Source: Boswellia sacra
Taxonomy: Eukaryota > Streptophyta > Magnoliopsida > Sapindales > Burseraceae
DNA: 64,000 nt
NCBI GenBank assembly: GCA_013180625.2
Contig: SNVD02009094.1
Location: 124,001 to 188,000, forward strand
Reading direction: 5' to 3'
Shown here: positions 1 through 13,500 of the stretch, piece after piece
Layout of the letters: the number at the start of each line of letters is the position of its first letter
Position numbering within the stretch: the first letter of the stretch is position 1
Made by a program: the position numbers and the translations under genes
The notes under the pieces: generated by a model
Seen by the model: only the letters and a program-made list of their open reading frames with translations
Databases searched by the model: none
What the model was told of the DNA's origin: nothing

Positions 1-240
1 TCGGTACTGAATAGTAACCCGAATCGGGTTGAAATAATCGGGTTTGAATAGTATCGGGTTGTAATCGGGTTTGAATAGTATGTCTTAATAAAAATAAACC
101 TGACCCGACCCGATCGGGTTTGTCGGGTTTTTCTCCGGTCGGTATTGAATAGTAACCCGAATCGGGTTAAAATTGTCGGGTTTAAACAGTATCGGGTTGT
201 GATCGGGTTTGGAAAAACCCGACCCGACCCGTGAACACCC
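1..240. repeat. Tandem CGGGTT-rich repeat (possible end of a non-autonomous DNA transposon) in an intron of the LRR gene
   Basis: Two similar units start at 1 and 139 (period about 138), each opening with TCGGTA(C/T)TGAATAGTAACC and continuing with alternating CGGGTT and AACCCG motifs. The block ends near 240 in a run of ACCCG units followed by GTGAACACCCCTAG. That closing motif resembles, from memory, the termini of plant hAT-type non-autonomous elements. No coding capacity is visible. It lies upstream of the first visible LRR exon, so it is inferred to be intronic. Confidence 0.55.
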
Positions 241-647
241 CTAGACCTAACCAAAGACATGATAGCGTAACTTGAATGGTGAACGATTATGGGCATATTT
301 TAGTTTTGAAAGCATCTAAAAATTATTGATGATTCTAAAACAATGAAATCTAGAAAAAAAAATATCAAAAGCTGGATAACTACTCATATCATGAACTACT
401 ATGATTTGACATATTATATCCATAAATTTTATATGTCATCCTTGTTTTCAGGTTTCATGATTTTAGAGTTTTTTTTTTTTTAATTAAAGTGTAACCACTA
501 AATTTCTTGATTTCTTGACTAGATGATTCTCCCACTGGTTTCTGATAGTCATTTGGTTTGTCTACCAATTTTTTTTTTCTGTCTATTAGAGATGATAATG
601 CGAACTTCTTTTCATTGAATCTGAAGCCTATCATTTTTGTGTTTTAG

Positions 648-3600
648 GTCTGCAAAAGCTTTCTCTACTGAATTTGGAGGGCTGTCCGGTGACTGCTGCA
701 TGTTTGGACTCCCTTTCAGGTCGGAGTTGCTTGGTGTTTTGTGTTCTACTGATTATCATTATTCTTCTTTTCCGATGGCTTAAGAACTTGCAATTATGAA
801 CTCATGCATTTAACAAGGCAAAAAATTTCTTGACTCTGCACAATGGTTTACATTTAGTCATTTGGTAAGAGAATCGAGTTTTTTGATTTGGGGTTTAGCT
901 TATATATTTTCTTGTCCCGTTTTCGTGCAGCTCTTGGGGCCTTATTGTATTTGAATCTCAATAGATGTCAAGTGACTGATGAGGGATGTGAGAAGTTTTC
1001 GAGTAAGTTGTCATCATTAAATGCACCACAAGCTGATGTGGAATATACTTTAAATAGTGAAGATGCCAATAGATTCTTTTATTTTTGTTACTGGAAGTTT
1101 AAATTTGACATTCATATCAATTGAATCCTTGTTTGCTGCAGGGCTTGGGAGTTTGAAAGTATTAAATTTGGGATTCAATGACATCTCAGATGCTTGTTTG
1201 GTACATCTGAAAGGTGAGTTCTAGTCATCTTTTTTATTGCAGGTCAAGAGTCTGATTTATTATTTTACATTTTTGTTTCCAAACAAAAAGTTTATCCTTA
1301 CCACGCTGAAGAATTATCCTTTGCCAGTCTTAACATTTTTAGGAAATTCAATGCTTTTAATTTTAGTAAACTGTCTTTGTCTTCACGTAGAGTGGTTCAA
1401 CGTTGAACCATAATTGCCTTTGCTTATCGGGTGTATTGGCTTTTCAAGGGATAAAGAAGTCACTAATTTTAAGACCCTGATGCAATATGAATAAAGGAAC
1501 TATATATCACATTTAGAATATCTCTGCCCTGGCTTCTTTGGGCATATCTTTATTGGTTTCTACGGATTCTGCAAGTTAGTTCTGAAAAAAATGAGGAAAA
1601 GATAAGAAAAATAGATGTTTGAATAAACTTTCACTGTTGGAATTCTTAAATTTTGCTTTGAAACAGGATTGACAAACTTGGAGAGCTTGAACTTAGATTC
1701 TTGTGGAATTGGTGATGATGGACTGGTTAACTTGGCAGGTAACCGTTGAACATTTTCCTTTTCAGTTTTAACCTTCATGTTATATGATAGACCTCCGCTA
1801 CGATTCACCTACTCTAGACATCACAAGCATGTTAACAAGTGAAGGGCAGAATTGTGAATTGGATTGGTTAGAAGGAAAATATTGTTATCTCTTTTATTTT
1901 TTGTTATGTTTTGGTGCTGGGAAAATTAGTTACAGCTGTCTAAGGAAAAAGTGAAGTTAGTTGGGGAATATAAGGGGAGGAGTGAGAGGGAAAAGGGGGG
2001 TCATTATTTTGAGTATTGTGTGAGATTTGTTTCTCCTGGGAGAGCTGGCAGGACTCTCGAATTTCCTGCCAAACACTCTGATAAACTCTAAATTTCATCT
2101 TCCACCTGTTTGTTTACTCTCTAATTCATTCAATTCCTAAAACTCTGTTAAAGCTACTGTGATAGTGTGTGGGAGTGCAAACAGATCCTATCATTATATC
2201 AGTTGCACTTTCTTCAGCCCAAATATTTCTGCTGCTGTTCATTAATGGCTTCACCTAAGTAATTGTATGTAATTTTTACTTGATTTGGTAGTGGGTACAT
2301 TGTGTTATGCAAGAAAAAGGAATTCCTAGAATTGAAGCTTCTGTTTTGCAACTATTGTGAATTTGAACATCAAATTTAAATTGTATAGACTCGATGAGGG
2401 CTTAAATAAACCACGCAGAATGAAATCTTCTATGAAAAATACCATCACGATCAGAAATATATTGTTTACTAATTCTTCCTGTTTAAAATCCGACATGATA
2501 GTGTCAGGTCTAGTTTTAGAGAGGAAATATATTGTGAGGCTTGGTAGAATTTAACAATAAACCGGTACTGGGGGAACATACAATGAGATTATTGAAGTAC
2601 ATAGGACCCACAAATTTCTTCGATTGCCCGATAAGATGTTACAATTCTCTCTAGTATTCTTGGTATGATACCGTCTCTTAAGAGGAAGGCATTTTGTATA
2701 AGAATCTTTTTGGTTGCAGTATATACAACAGAAAACCAATTAATGCTGAATGTGAAAATTTATGCTGCATCATTAGAGATTTTGAAGTTGAAGCGGTAAT
2801 TTGATTAGCCATCTCCCTCGATGGGCTTATCTTATATCTATTAAATATGTGATTTTTCTTCTATTTCACTCAAATTTTGAGCTCTTTTCTCTTAACTTTT
2901 ATATTTCCATCATGATTCTTCTTGCACTGATGTTTTGCATTTCAACGCTTCTATTTAGGCCTTTATCATTTGAAATGTTTGGAGCTGTCTGACACCCAAG
3001 TTGGGAGCGGTGGGCTTCGCCATCTCTCTGGTTAGACATTCACCTCCACCTCCTACTTTAACATGATATATGCATATTATATTACCATTTGCTAGAAAAT
3101 TTCATTGAGGTGCAGAGTTGGTTTGTGGGGTTAATTTTATCTATTTTTGGCTGTCTGTTGCATTCTGAATATGAGAACTTGGTGCCTTCTACATTCATGT
3201 TTCTTTTGTGTAATCCTGGAGTTGCTTAGTTGCCAAGTAAATGCAGCAATATTATACAAGTACTTTTGTACCTTTTATATGCCTGTAGAGTAAAAATGAT
3301 GTATTTGGTAAAAGAGAGGTCAGTGATCAGAATCTAAAAACGTCAAAGGAAGTCCTTGCTTATTTTCAAAATTTGTTTTGGCTTATTGAACAATTTATAA
3401 ACCTCGGGAGAGGTTGATGAAATTTTCTGATTGACAAACTTGGTTACCATATGTCAACAACTTTGATCTGTAAACAAGCCTTCATATTATACCATCTTTT
3501 AACATGAGTGTAATTCCTTATTATTTGTAGGTTTGGTTAATCTGGAGAGTATAAATCTTTCATTCACTGGAGTAACAGACAGTGGGTTAAGAAAATTGTC

Positions 3601-6050
3601 TGGATTATCATCTCTCAAGTCCCTTAATTTGGATGTACGGCAAATAACAGATACCGGACTCGCTGCTCTTACAAGTAAGTGTCTTTAAATGTATAATGCC
3701 TTTAGAATTTTTATTGATAAACTGCTAAATAAAAAAATCCTTTCTTGTTTTACTGAGTTTTCTTTCAACTGATGCGATTTGATTTCAGTTTTCATTTTTC
3801 CTTTTTAAGGTTTTCCATCTTCCGGACTGATTAGTAATTTTTCTGCTTGTGGATAACTTAGATCTGTTATTTATTCTGACTTTGCCTACGTGAGATTTGT
3901 ACTGATATTGAAGTCTAGTAACATCCTTAAGGTTATGTAATGTGTTTCATTTACACATGTTTGTTTTTTATGATAATGTCATTAGTCGGCGCTGGTCCAG
4001 GAGAGCAGTCTCCTAGCAGCAGGGGTGTCTTGCATGTGATCTCAAACCGATGATTCAGGCATAAAGTGGCTGATAATGAAACTTGAGCCCTTGCGCTTGT
4101 ACTCTATTTGTGCAATGGATCTTGCCATTACGTAAGTCATATCTGTTGGATATGACTTATGTAAAACGAATAAATTTGCTGTGTTCGAGTTCTCTTATGA
4201 ATCAATAGTCCATTTTCATCTGTAAGAAGTGGAAAGAAACATACCATACAAATATGAAAGTTTTTGCCAACAACTTCTATTCCTATTGGGGGCTCTTGTA
4301 AGAAAGACAGTGTTAACTTGTGTAAGACATTGTCTACAAGATTATTTTTTTGGCTGTCTCATTAGGGCTTCTTTATAGCTAAGGCTCAACTGGATAGGGT
4401 CTAGTGCTGCGTCTCGTCAATCAAGGACTGGTACCTTGCTAAACCAATGTTGGTTATAATGCATGCGGTAACAGTGAAGCAAATAAGCAATGCTTGATTA
4501 ACATTTGATTAATGTTAATGTTGAAGGTTGAATTATTCTTGTAGGTTGACTCCACATGTATTTTTTATTAACATTATTTTTTTGACACTGGTAAATTGTT
4601 TCCAAGATTTTGACTTGTTTGATATGAGACAAATATTTGTGCTTTTAGATCTCTTATATTGCAGTTTTGGAAGAGTCCTTCAGCATGCTCTAAGCAATTT
4701 AATTTTTGGCTGCTTTCACTTAAAGTCTTTACTCCTTTACTTTATACAGGTTTGACTGGATTGACTCATCTGGATCTTTTTGGAGCTCGTATTACAGATG
4801 CTGGAACAACTTATTTGCGAAGTATGTTGCATAACTCTGTATTTCTAATTTATCTCTCAAGAAAAATATTCAGAGTAGTTATGCTGATGAGAATGTACAC
4901 AATAACCACCTATACTGACACTTTGGACCAGCCAAATACACTTTTGTCAGATGTTCTGGGTCAGGTTCAATTTACATTAGTAACGGCTAGATGCACTGAC
5001 CATATGACAGCCACTTTGGGACCATAATAGGGGTCTTGAAGGGATTAATTTTTACATGATAGTCCTTGCTCATTCATCCATCAAGGCCATATTGCATTAT
5101 ATATGAGAATGCTTTTTTGCTTTTTTCCTACTTGGATACCCTTGCATCGAAGCACAGAAGAACTTGGATGGTGCAAATAACCAAGTGTGACAAGGCTTTC
5201 ATAGACAAATTGCTTGCTTTCGAGTATCTGATATGAATTTGTTAGCTTGTGTATTTAATACTAGACTCCGTGCATAAAACTCATTCATGACTTCATTTAG
5301 ATTTGGTTGCATTAAGAGGCCTTTATTTGAATTAAGTGATTTCTTGTTAATGTAATCTTTGATTGTTTGTTTGCCAAATAGATTTCAAGAACTTGCGTTC
5401 CTTGGAAATATGTGGTGGAGGATTGACCGATGCAGGTGTAAAGCATATTAAAGACCTGTCATCCCTGATGTTGCTAAATCTGTCACAAAACTGCAACCTG
5501 ACAGATAGGACATTGGAGTTGATATCTGGTATTGGCTGTTAACTTTACATCTATACCTTCTTTAGTCTCTATATGCTTATGGTTGATGATTGATTATAGT
5601 TGGCATACAAATGTTGTGGAAAACATCATCCCAAGGGTCCTCAATTGCAATGTCGTGCAAAATATCCATCTTTCAAATCATATATTATGTTCTTATGATA
5701 ATGGAATCACCACAAGCTCATTTGCGAGTTAAAAAAGTTTGCGTTTCAGTACTTCATGGGATGACATGTTGTCATATTTTGAATCTTCAAAACTCTTATC
5801 ACTCGCTGTTTCTCTGAGTTGTACATATTTTTTCATGATAATAACATGGTTCCTTGTAAATGCAGGGTTGACAGGGTTGGTCTCGCTAAATGTTTCAAAT
5901 TCTCGAATAACCAATTCGGGGTTAAGGCATCTGAAGCAGCTGAAGAATTTAAGATCACTGACCTTGGAATCTTGCAAGGTGACGGCTGATGACATTAAGA
6001 AGCTTAAACTGAGTGATCTTCCTAATCTGGTAAGCTTCCGGCCCGAGTAG
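648..6050 (+). CDS. Leucine-rich-repeat (RNI-like) protein, At1g15740-like, 3' part (5' end outside window)
   Basis: Nine exons were read by splice sites and homology: 648-719, 931-1002, 1142-1213, 1667-1738, 2959-3030, 3531-3674, 4750-4821, 5382-5528 and 5866-6050 (TAG at 6048-6050). They join in frame into about 302 C-terminal residues, ending LPNLVSFRPE. Every junction is phase 1 with GT/AG borders. Most exons are 72 nt and encode one 24-residue cysteine-containing LRR of the pattern GLxxLxxLxLxxxxITDxGLxxL; the exon at 3531 carries two. The family (Arabidopsis At1g15740, about 585 residues, from memory) has an N-terminal region followed by an LRR solenoid similar to that of F-box/LRR proteins. 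It is presumed to be a cytosolic or nuclear protein-interaction scaffold, but its biochemical role is not established. Upstream exons are missing because of the window edge, not because the gene is broken. The 3' end faces the TPL 3' end (tail to tail). Confidence 0.9.
1900..2215. mobile_element. Possible degenerate Ty1/copia-type solo LTR in LRR intron
   Basis: Inside the 1.2-kb intron 1739-2958, a stretch runs from TTAGTTACAGCTGTC through GGGGAATATAAGGGG to CTCTCGAATTTCCTGCC. This order of motifs resembles, from memory, LTRs of plant Ty1/copia elements. Clean TG/CA ends and a target-site duplication were not identified, so the boundaries are approximate and the call is tentative. Confidence 0.3.
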
Positions 6051-6450
6051 TTGAGGGGGTTTGAATGAGAAGCTTTGTAAATAAACCACTGTTGGCATGG
6101 GAGAGCAGCTACTTATAGCTAAGAAGTGATTTGATGGGACTGTAAATATGGGTAAGAATCAAAAGTGGGTGTTCTTACACATGGCTCAGGAATTGAAGTT
6201 TTAAAAAGACGATTCTCTGTGGTCTATGAACTTTCGAAATTGATTTCACTGTGAAAGAAATTTGTACATAGGTTTCTTTGGGAGTAGCTTGAAATGCTCT
6301 TCTCATGAGCCATGGTACATATCGTATTGAAAACTTTGGTGTATATATATATATAGGCTGGTAAGTGCTGCTGATGATTTAAGCTGAACTCTGGTACCGT
6401 GTTTGTGTAAAAAAAAAAAAAATGTACATGCTTATGAACAAATTCCATTT
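6051..6450 (+). other. 3'UTR region of the LRR gene
   Basis: Non-coding sequence directly after the LRR stop codon. An AATAAA hexamer lies at 6080-6085, which is close to the stop for a functional signal, so the true poly(A) site may be further downstream. A short (TA)n and a poly(A) run lie near 6343-6422. No gene is supported here. Confidence 0.45.
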
Positions 6451-8212
6451 TATCTTTATGCTAGCAGTTTGTAACCTTGGTGGGATTAATGATCTGGTTT
6501 CTTTAGATTTTTAAAACGGGATATTCTGACTTTTTTGCTTATTTTATTTAGTCTCAAATTTTTGTTATGGCCCAACACGAACTAATAATTTTATGTTTTC
6601 TAATTCTGTTCTTTTTAAGCTATTCTTTAAATAAACGATCATTTTCTAAACTGTTAAGAGAGATTATTCTTTTTGAAAGATTAATTTGTTGTTGGTATTC
6701 TCACGATGTGTAGATTTAGTGGCATTATTCACCTTTTGCTATCCTATAATGTTGTCTTATACTTGCCGTGTCATAGTTGCTGTGTCAGGCCAGTGACCTT
6801 TTTCACTTTCTGTGCTTCCTAAAGTTTACGCTAGTGCTGTAGTAACGAAAACTTAAGCCAACCCTCTACACCTTTTATTTCAAATAGCTTAGTGCATCAG
6901 CAGGCTGTTCGCTTTTATCAACCTAACTTTCGTTGCTCTTCTATTTTGGTAAATGGAAATTATTCCCGTTAGTAAATGGTTACTTGATTCAGCCGTTGTA
7001 ACGGTTATCAATTCAATGAAAGCACTGAATGAATACTGCACATTCATCGGCCAGTTACCATTAATTAGACAATGAGAGAGATGTGCTTCCTGTCTGTTTG
7101 CTGTTCAGTTGCTTCTGTGGCTCAAGTCTGACACACTACAACCTATTTTCATGCCAATGATTATGCTTGATGCACATCTCCAACTATTATCGATAATGGA
7201 GCATGTCGTTTATTTATTTGTTGCTTGGGAGCAGTACAGTGGAGCTTCTAGCGGAACTACAAATAAGATAACGTTTCACATTGGTTAGTGACAAACTTTT
7301 GGATTTCCTTAAGGTTTATAAAATGGGATATGGTGGATGCCGAACCCAAAAGCTTGTTAGTAGTCAATAGGTGATGGAAACCTATTTATAAGCCTTATTC
7401 CAAGCGGATGCATTCTAATGAGCTAGAAAACATTTGTGTTTCTGTGGCTCATTAGCTTGTATCCACATTGCTAGCAGCATAATTGGCAAGTATCATGTGT
7501 ACCACATACGTTGATGGGGAATAGTGTGGCTCATTAGCATGTATACCACATTGGATTGGCATGTGTCTTACTTGGGAACAATGTATTTTGTGGGATACAT
7601 AGTTGGGGATACATGCGACAACATAGCTTGCTTGGGAATAGTCAAAGTATGTGACAAATCTCTCATTGTGAGAAGTGAAGTGGAGCTTATGGTGGACTGA
7701 TAAGTAGGACCACATCCCGCATTTGTTAGTGACAAGCTTTCCATTTGTGAGGCCTTCAGTGTCGAGGACTTTTTTAATATTGTCCATTATTTTGGGTATT
7801 TATAAATTGCCTAAAAAGTTTGTAATTTCCCATTACATTGTTGAGGAATTTTCATTTGTTTTGGACATTTATAACATTACTCATTATTTTGAGTATTTGT
7901 ATTAGCAGTCACCGCGGGATGGAAGGATGCTGGTTGTTAATTACGAATTGCTATTTTATTCATGAATTGAGGCCTTCAATAATATGGAGAGTTGCAAGAA
8001 CCCTGATACCAGTATTTCTTTAATCCCACTCCAACCAGCGTAGATGAAACTAACAATACCAGTGAGAGAGAGTATGTCAATTCAAGTTTGATTTGTGTTG
8101 TCATTCAAGTTGGAATGAAAACCACTAAGCTCATAATTATGTTTTCACTTCGATCAATTTTGTTTACAATCCATAATTCTTCATTAATCTTGCAGTGAAG
8201 AACCTTACTACA
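6451..8212. other. Intergenic, no gene; contains imperfect internal repeats
   Basis: Short ORFs in this stretch do not look coding. The motif CATTGGTTAGTGACAA near 7279 recurs imperfectly near 7717 (GCATTTGTTAGTGACAA). GTGGCTCATTAGC also occurs twice, near 7444 and 7526, each time followed by a GTAT(A)CCACATTG stretch. These suggest an old, degraded mobile element between about 7270 and 7790, but no element ends can be defined. Confidence 0.4.
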
Positions 8213-8424
8213 TCTTTGATGGACAATATTATAAATTTATAAGTGACATCAAGCCTATACATGAATTATATGTTTTCACATTATATAGATTTGTATATAT
8301 AACTTGTTGGGAAAATTTTTTATCTTTGATGGACAATATTATAAGTGACATCAAGCCTATACATGAATGATATGTTTTCACATTATATAGATTTGTCTAT
8401 ATAACTTGTTGGGAAAATTTTTTA
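8213..8424. repeat. Direct tandem duplication, period 110 bp
   Basis: Copy 1 occupies about 8213-8322 and copy 2 about 8323-8424. Both open TCTTTGATGGACAATATTAT and close AACTTGTTGGGAAAATTTTT. Copy 2 lacks about 8 bp present in copy 1 and has a few substitutions. This is a simple local duplication in intergenic DNA. Confidence 0.85.
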
Positions 8425-8610
8425 GGGGGTTATTTGAAAATAACCACGTGGTCAAAAAATTTTCAGCACGTGATCTTCAAACAGTGAAATGACCTCATAT
8501 GCTCCTTATTCATTCTTCAAGCCTCTTGCTCATAATTCTCTCTAACTCTCTGACTAACTTCAAAAATCTCTCATTAACTCTCCTAATGGCTAATCAAACT
8601 CATATTCAAC

Positions 8611-8654
<44 letters not shown>

Positions 8655-10100
8655 AAACAGCATAGATAGAAAGGAAGGAAAATTAATTTGAAGCTTTGAA
8701 AAAGAAGTTGAATCAGTTTGAAAGGTAAAGTCCTCTATTTCATCTTCACAACATTTATTATACGTTTTAGCATATTTTAACATCTAATTTAAAAAAATAT
8801 ATATAGAACTAGATGAATAAATTAAAAATAAATGTTACATCAATAATTTTAAAAATTTGTTGTGTCAAAATCGTGTCTCCTACACTGAAAATCGAAGACA
8901 AACCGGGGATTTTAAAAAATTCGATAGTCCAACAAGAAATTTACAATTAGATGATTGGACAATTGAATCGTCAAATGTCGTCGAACACTTGTGATTGTCA
9001 AACAATCATTGAATTTTTGTCAAATTGTTGAATTTTCGTCGTATTAAAATTCTACAATTAGACGATCACACTGTAAAACCTCTAAGCTTTCAATAAAATC
9101 GTTTTTTTAGACCTTTAAAGGGGACAATATTACTTATCTGCACATCTAGAGACAGATCTATCATAGATTTAACAGAATGGGGAATCGTGAAAATGATTTT
9201 TCGTCTTAAGAACCCATATACAGATCACTACACTCACGGAACGTAAAGGCTCGATCGTTAATCTATTATAAAAGAGAGAGAGAGAGAGAGAGGTCAGTCA
9301 ATCCTGCAACAATGCATTATTCGGACCAAAAATCAATGAACTTTGGAAGGTCGATAGATCTAAACAACAATAATAGAGACAACACAAAGCCCTAAAAGAC
9401 ACTAAATTACGACGGACCATAAAACTTCAGGCAGCGCAGGAAAATGTCTACAATGCGGCTCAATATATAATTATATATTCTCCTTTTTCTATTTTAACAA
9501 CAAATGCTGTTGGTGGATTGAAAATAAGAATCTATGTAATATGAGTTCATTCGTTGATTGTATTAATATTATGGATACGTAGATTGCCTTCAATCACAGT
9601 CCGCATTAACTGCAGTTAGCTTTACAAAGAAAATTATCATCAGAACAGGTGATATAGTGCCTTGCTACAATAATCCTGGTGCTAAAATCTTGTTGGGTTG
9701 GGGGGAAGTGGAAGGGGGGAGAATATCGATTCCTAAATGGATATCAATAAAATTGGTAAGAAAGAGCTTTTCTGCTAGCCAAGAGTCAAGATCCAAGGAC
9801 AGTCTAAAAGGGACAACACACTGGAAATTGAAATTGATATTTAGGGCAGCATTGCTATTCAACAATCAAAAGTGAGGATAAACAGTGATTCCTTTTGAGA
9901 TTGTTCTTTCTAAAATTAAAAAAATATATATTTCACTATCATCAATTCTCCCTACAGCATTTACCTTACAGAGTAATCCTGATAAAACATGTTAATCTAC
10001 ACCGTTGAAAGTTGTTCTTCAAGTAAATTACACATCTTGGACCTCAAACTGCAAATATAAGAAATTAATATTAATTAGAATTGAGGGAATGGTTCTTTTT
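8425..10100. other. Intergenic, no gene; microsatellites
   Basis: An (AT)n tract lies at about 8610-8650 and a (GA)n tract at about 9271-9292. The remaining sequence is AT-rich without a supported gene, and its short ORFs have no recognisable family. The distal part leads into the 3' flank of the TPL gene. Confidence 0.5.
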
Positions 10101-10519
10101 TTTTTAAATATTAAAGAAAAACGAATCCAGGAGCTGGTAAGATACAAATAATTTTAACAAATCATTAGAGATAATGGTAAGATAAATTAAAACAAAAATA
10201 ACAAAACTGGAATGAAGCCAAACAAATTAAAAAGGTCGATTCAACATTATTCAACTGCCAACGCATTGTACTTTTGAATTGATGAAAACTATCGTGAGAT
10301 ATAAAAGTCAACAAAGATAATTCCTGTTTTCTGAAGTAAAGAGTTGAATAACTGGCTGATCAAAACAGATTATTGTAGAACTCCAAAATGATCGCATTTT
10401 TGCATTAAGCTTTTTAAGTAAAAATGTCAAATGATCCAGTTTTGGAAAAGCATACCTAAATTAGGAATGGGCCAGCAAGCCAAGCATGTAAAAAAGCTTG
10501 TGCTCTGCCAGCCATTTTA

Positions 10520-13500
10520 TCATCTTTGGGCTTGCTCTGAAGCTGAAGCTCCTACTGAAGGAGTAGTTGGTACACTGCTTGTAGACCCATTCTCAACAGG
10601 TGGAGGCACACCCCATTTTCCTTCAGATTCAAGGGGCTCAAAAACATGAACCCCACCATCCGATAGTCCCAAAGCAAATTCATTTGGTTCATGTGGATGT
10701 GCAGCAATCACAAGTGGGTGGACATTGGAACTGCAGAGCATAAAGGAAAAGGGTGGTTGGAATTAACAATTGCCACCGAAAAGTAGAACCGGAGCACAAT
10801 GTGACTTGCAATGTTAAATTAATAAGTATTTTGTAAAATTGTAAAATGTTAAAGAGTTAATCAGGTAAAGATTTGAAAGAAAACCTAACAAAATAAACTT
10901 GAAAACAATACATGAATATGTACTAGAGATATACCTGACAGTAGGAGAAAGATAAGCAGATGGGTTGATACGACAGCGCAATCTGAGATTTGAAGCACTG
11001 AACACACATACTGTTGCATCTAAAAAGCTGGCATAAACGAGCTGACTATCGCATGAGAATGTTGCATGACTGATTGGAGCAGAAGACTCACGTGGAACCC
11101 ACTGATTTTAAACAAGTAATAATGTTATTTTATAAGAGAAGTCTTTCATTGACAATAAACATTAAGAATATTTTCTAAGGAAGTTCTCACTATAAGAACA
11201 GTGGACTCAAAGATAACGTACCTGCTTCACACATTCTAGTTTTGTCGTTTCAAATATTGCAAGTTGTGTCTCATGTACAACCAGGAAGTGCATCTGGTCT
11301 TGATGAAACTGTACACGTGTGTCTGATTGTCCAGTTGGTGTCCTTCCAGGTGGAATTTGCAAGAATCTGTTCTTTTGCTTTTCCCATCCATCAGAGTTCC
11401 ATACACAAAGCTGTTTACGGATAAGCAAAAAGTGCATCAACAACAAATCTATGTTCATGGTTTCAAGCCTAAGGGCCAAAAAGAGAGAATATTTAGCTGA
11501 CAAACTAAATAGGTATAATTCACCAATAATAGGACTTCGAATTGGAGATTGTTTTTAATCTTCTAGTCCACAATTCAATAGAGAGGCAAATCAACTTTAG
11601 TGTGCAAAGAAATTAAGTGGTGCATGCTGAAAAGATGGGTTACAATGATAAACTAAAAGAGTGCTCCAGTTCAGAGCACAAGCCAGAATACATAAACAAT
11701 TACCTGAGCATCCGCTCCAGAAGAAACTAGCACATTCAGTACGTGAGAAAAGGCAAGGCCAGTTATTCTTTTGGAGTGGCCTTTAAGCTTGCTTTTAACT
11801 TGCAATGAAACAAGGAAATTAGCTAATATTTGGTGCTTCTCAAATGAATGGTGCAGAGAGTTGCCCACAAAGTTGCATAACATGCATTATACCTCATCGA
11901 CACGAACATTATATATCTGAATTGAGGAATCATCCATCCCAATAGCAATAATGTTGTTATCTTGAGGATGAAAAGCAAGAAACGTTGCTGCAGGTGGCGG
12001 CGGCATGAAAGTTGCCATTGTCTGCATTTACAGGAAGTCAAGACCGGTAAAATTGAAAAAAGATAATAATAAATAAATAAGCTACATCCAAAAGTTCATG
12101 AGTTACCTTAAATGTCATCATATTAAAGAGGGAAATCTTCCCACCAGATGCTGACATTACATAAGAATCATTTTTGGACAAAGCAAAGCAGGGCACAGCC
12201 TCTTCAGGGTTTGCGTCATTAACATCATTGGTCATTAGAATGCCACTTGGTGGCTGCCATGGTTGAGGTGACACACTTGCAGTTGCCTACAGGATAAAGG
12301 ATCAATTATTGAAGGAAATGTAGAAGTCATTCTCCAAATTTATGGGTACAACTGTAAAAGGCTGACAAAAACTACTTTATATGCATTCCTGGTACCTTGC
12401 CAGAGGAATTTCGGTCAGTTCGCTGCCACTTCCAGAGTAGGTGAATGGCATTTGATGCCAATGCCAAGATGGCATTACCTGAATTTGTAAAGATTAACCT
12501 TGATATCTGCAGTATTCAAAAAGAAAGTAATGAGGATACCATTGTCTGAGGCCAGAGGAAGGAATCCAAACGTCACAAGTATACACAAATAATATTGATT
12601 CTAACTTCATCAAATTGAAGATCCAGATTTACTCAGGAGTCACACAGAAGGCCAATATGTGGGCTAGCCCCCGCAAGGCAAGCTCCAGAGAGGATGACCT
12701 TAAATTAACATGCATAAGTAGTGATGACCCTGTTTTACTTAGACAAACCAGGACAAAAAGATGGCAATAATAGCATAATCATAATTCAATAGAACAGACG
12801 TACACATTCTGGAACCAGAAACTGTCATCAAATATGTCATACAACAAGCATTGTAACCAAGATATGTCCCAGAAATGCTTATGATAGACTGAAATTATCT
12901 TTTTATAACACATAAAAACAATAAGCAAATTTTTCAAAAGCGTATACCGCTGCTTAAATGATCAGAATGGCTAAAAATACTGATAAACAAACAGGTGGTG
13001 CAACAACCAAATAAGCACATTAGCATATAAGAAAATCTTTTGAGAGCAAAGCCTGTTAGCGTAAGTTTGTACCTTGTTTACCCTCATGTTTTCAGGAAGT
13101 CTCAAAGAACGGCACTGAGATGGCTCATTGATTTCAGTTAACTTCCAAATCTTTGATTTGTCATTAGATTCTTCAGTTATTCTAGGTTTCACATCCCCCA
13201 AGCTACGGGCATCACCATTCTGCCAAGATTAATTTGCTTATAGTTAAATATACAATAAAAGAATCATAAAAGCATGACACCAAGCCCCATCTAAGTAGAA
13301 AAGATATGAAGGTGACAATTATTCTGTTAAGGAAGTGTAATTGTTACTATGAAGTAAAATCAAGAGAGAATTAAAAAGAGCACGCATGTTGACAGACCAT
13401 TCCAGGAATCGCAACCACAGAGGCCCCTCTGTCAGCAAGTCCAGTACTAGTGGCGGCAGCTGCTGCGGCTGTGATTGGGTTTATTGCAGGCTGTATGACA

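Noticed and set aside
11207..11558. Plus-strand ORFs opposite TPL exon 23
   Set aside because: They are shadows of the TPL coding sequence on the complementary strand.
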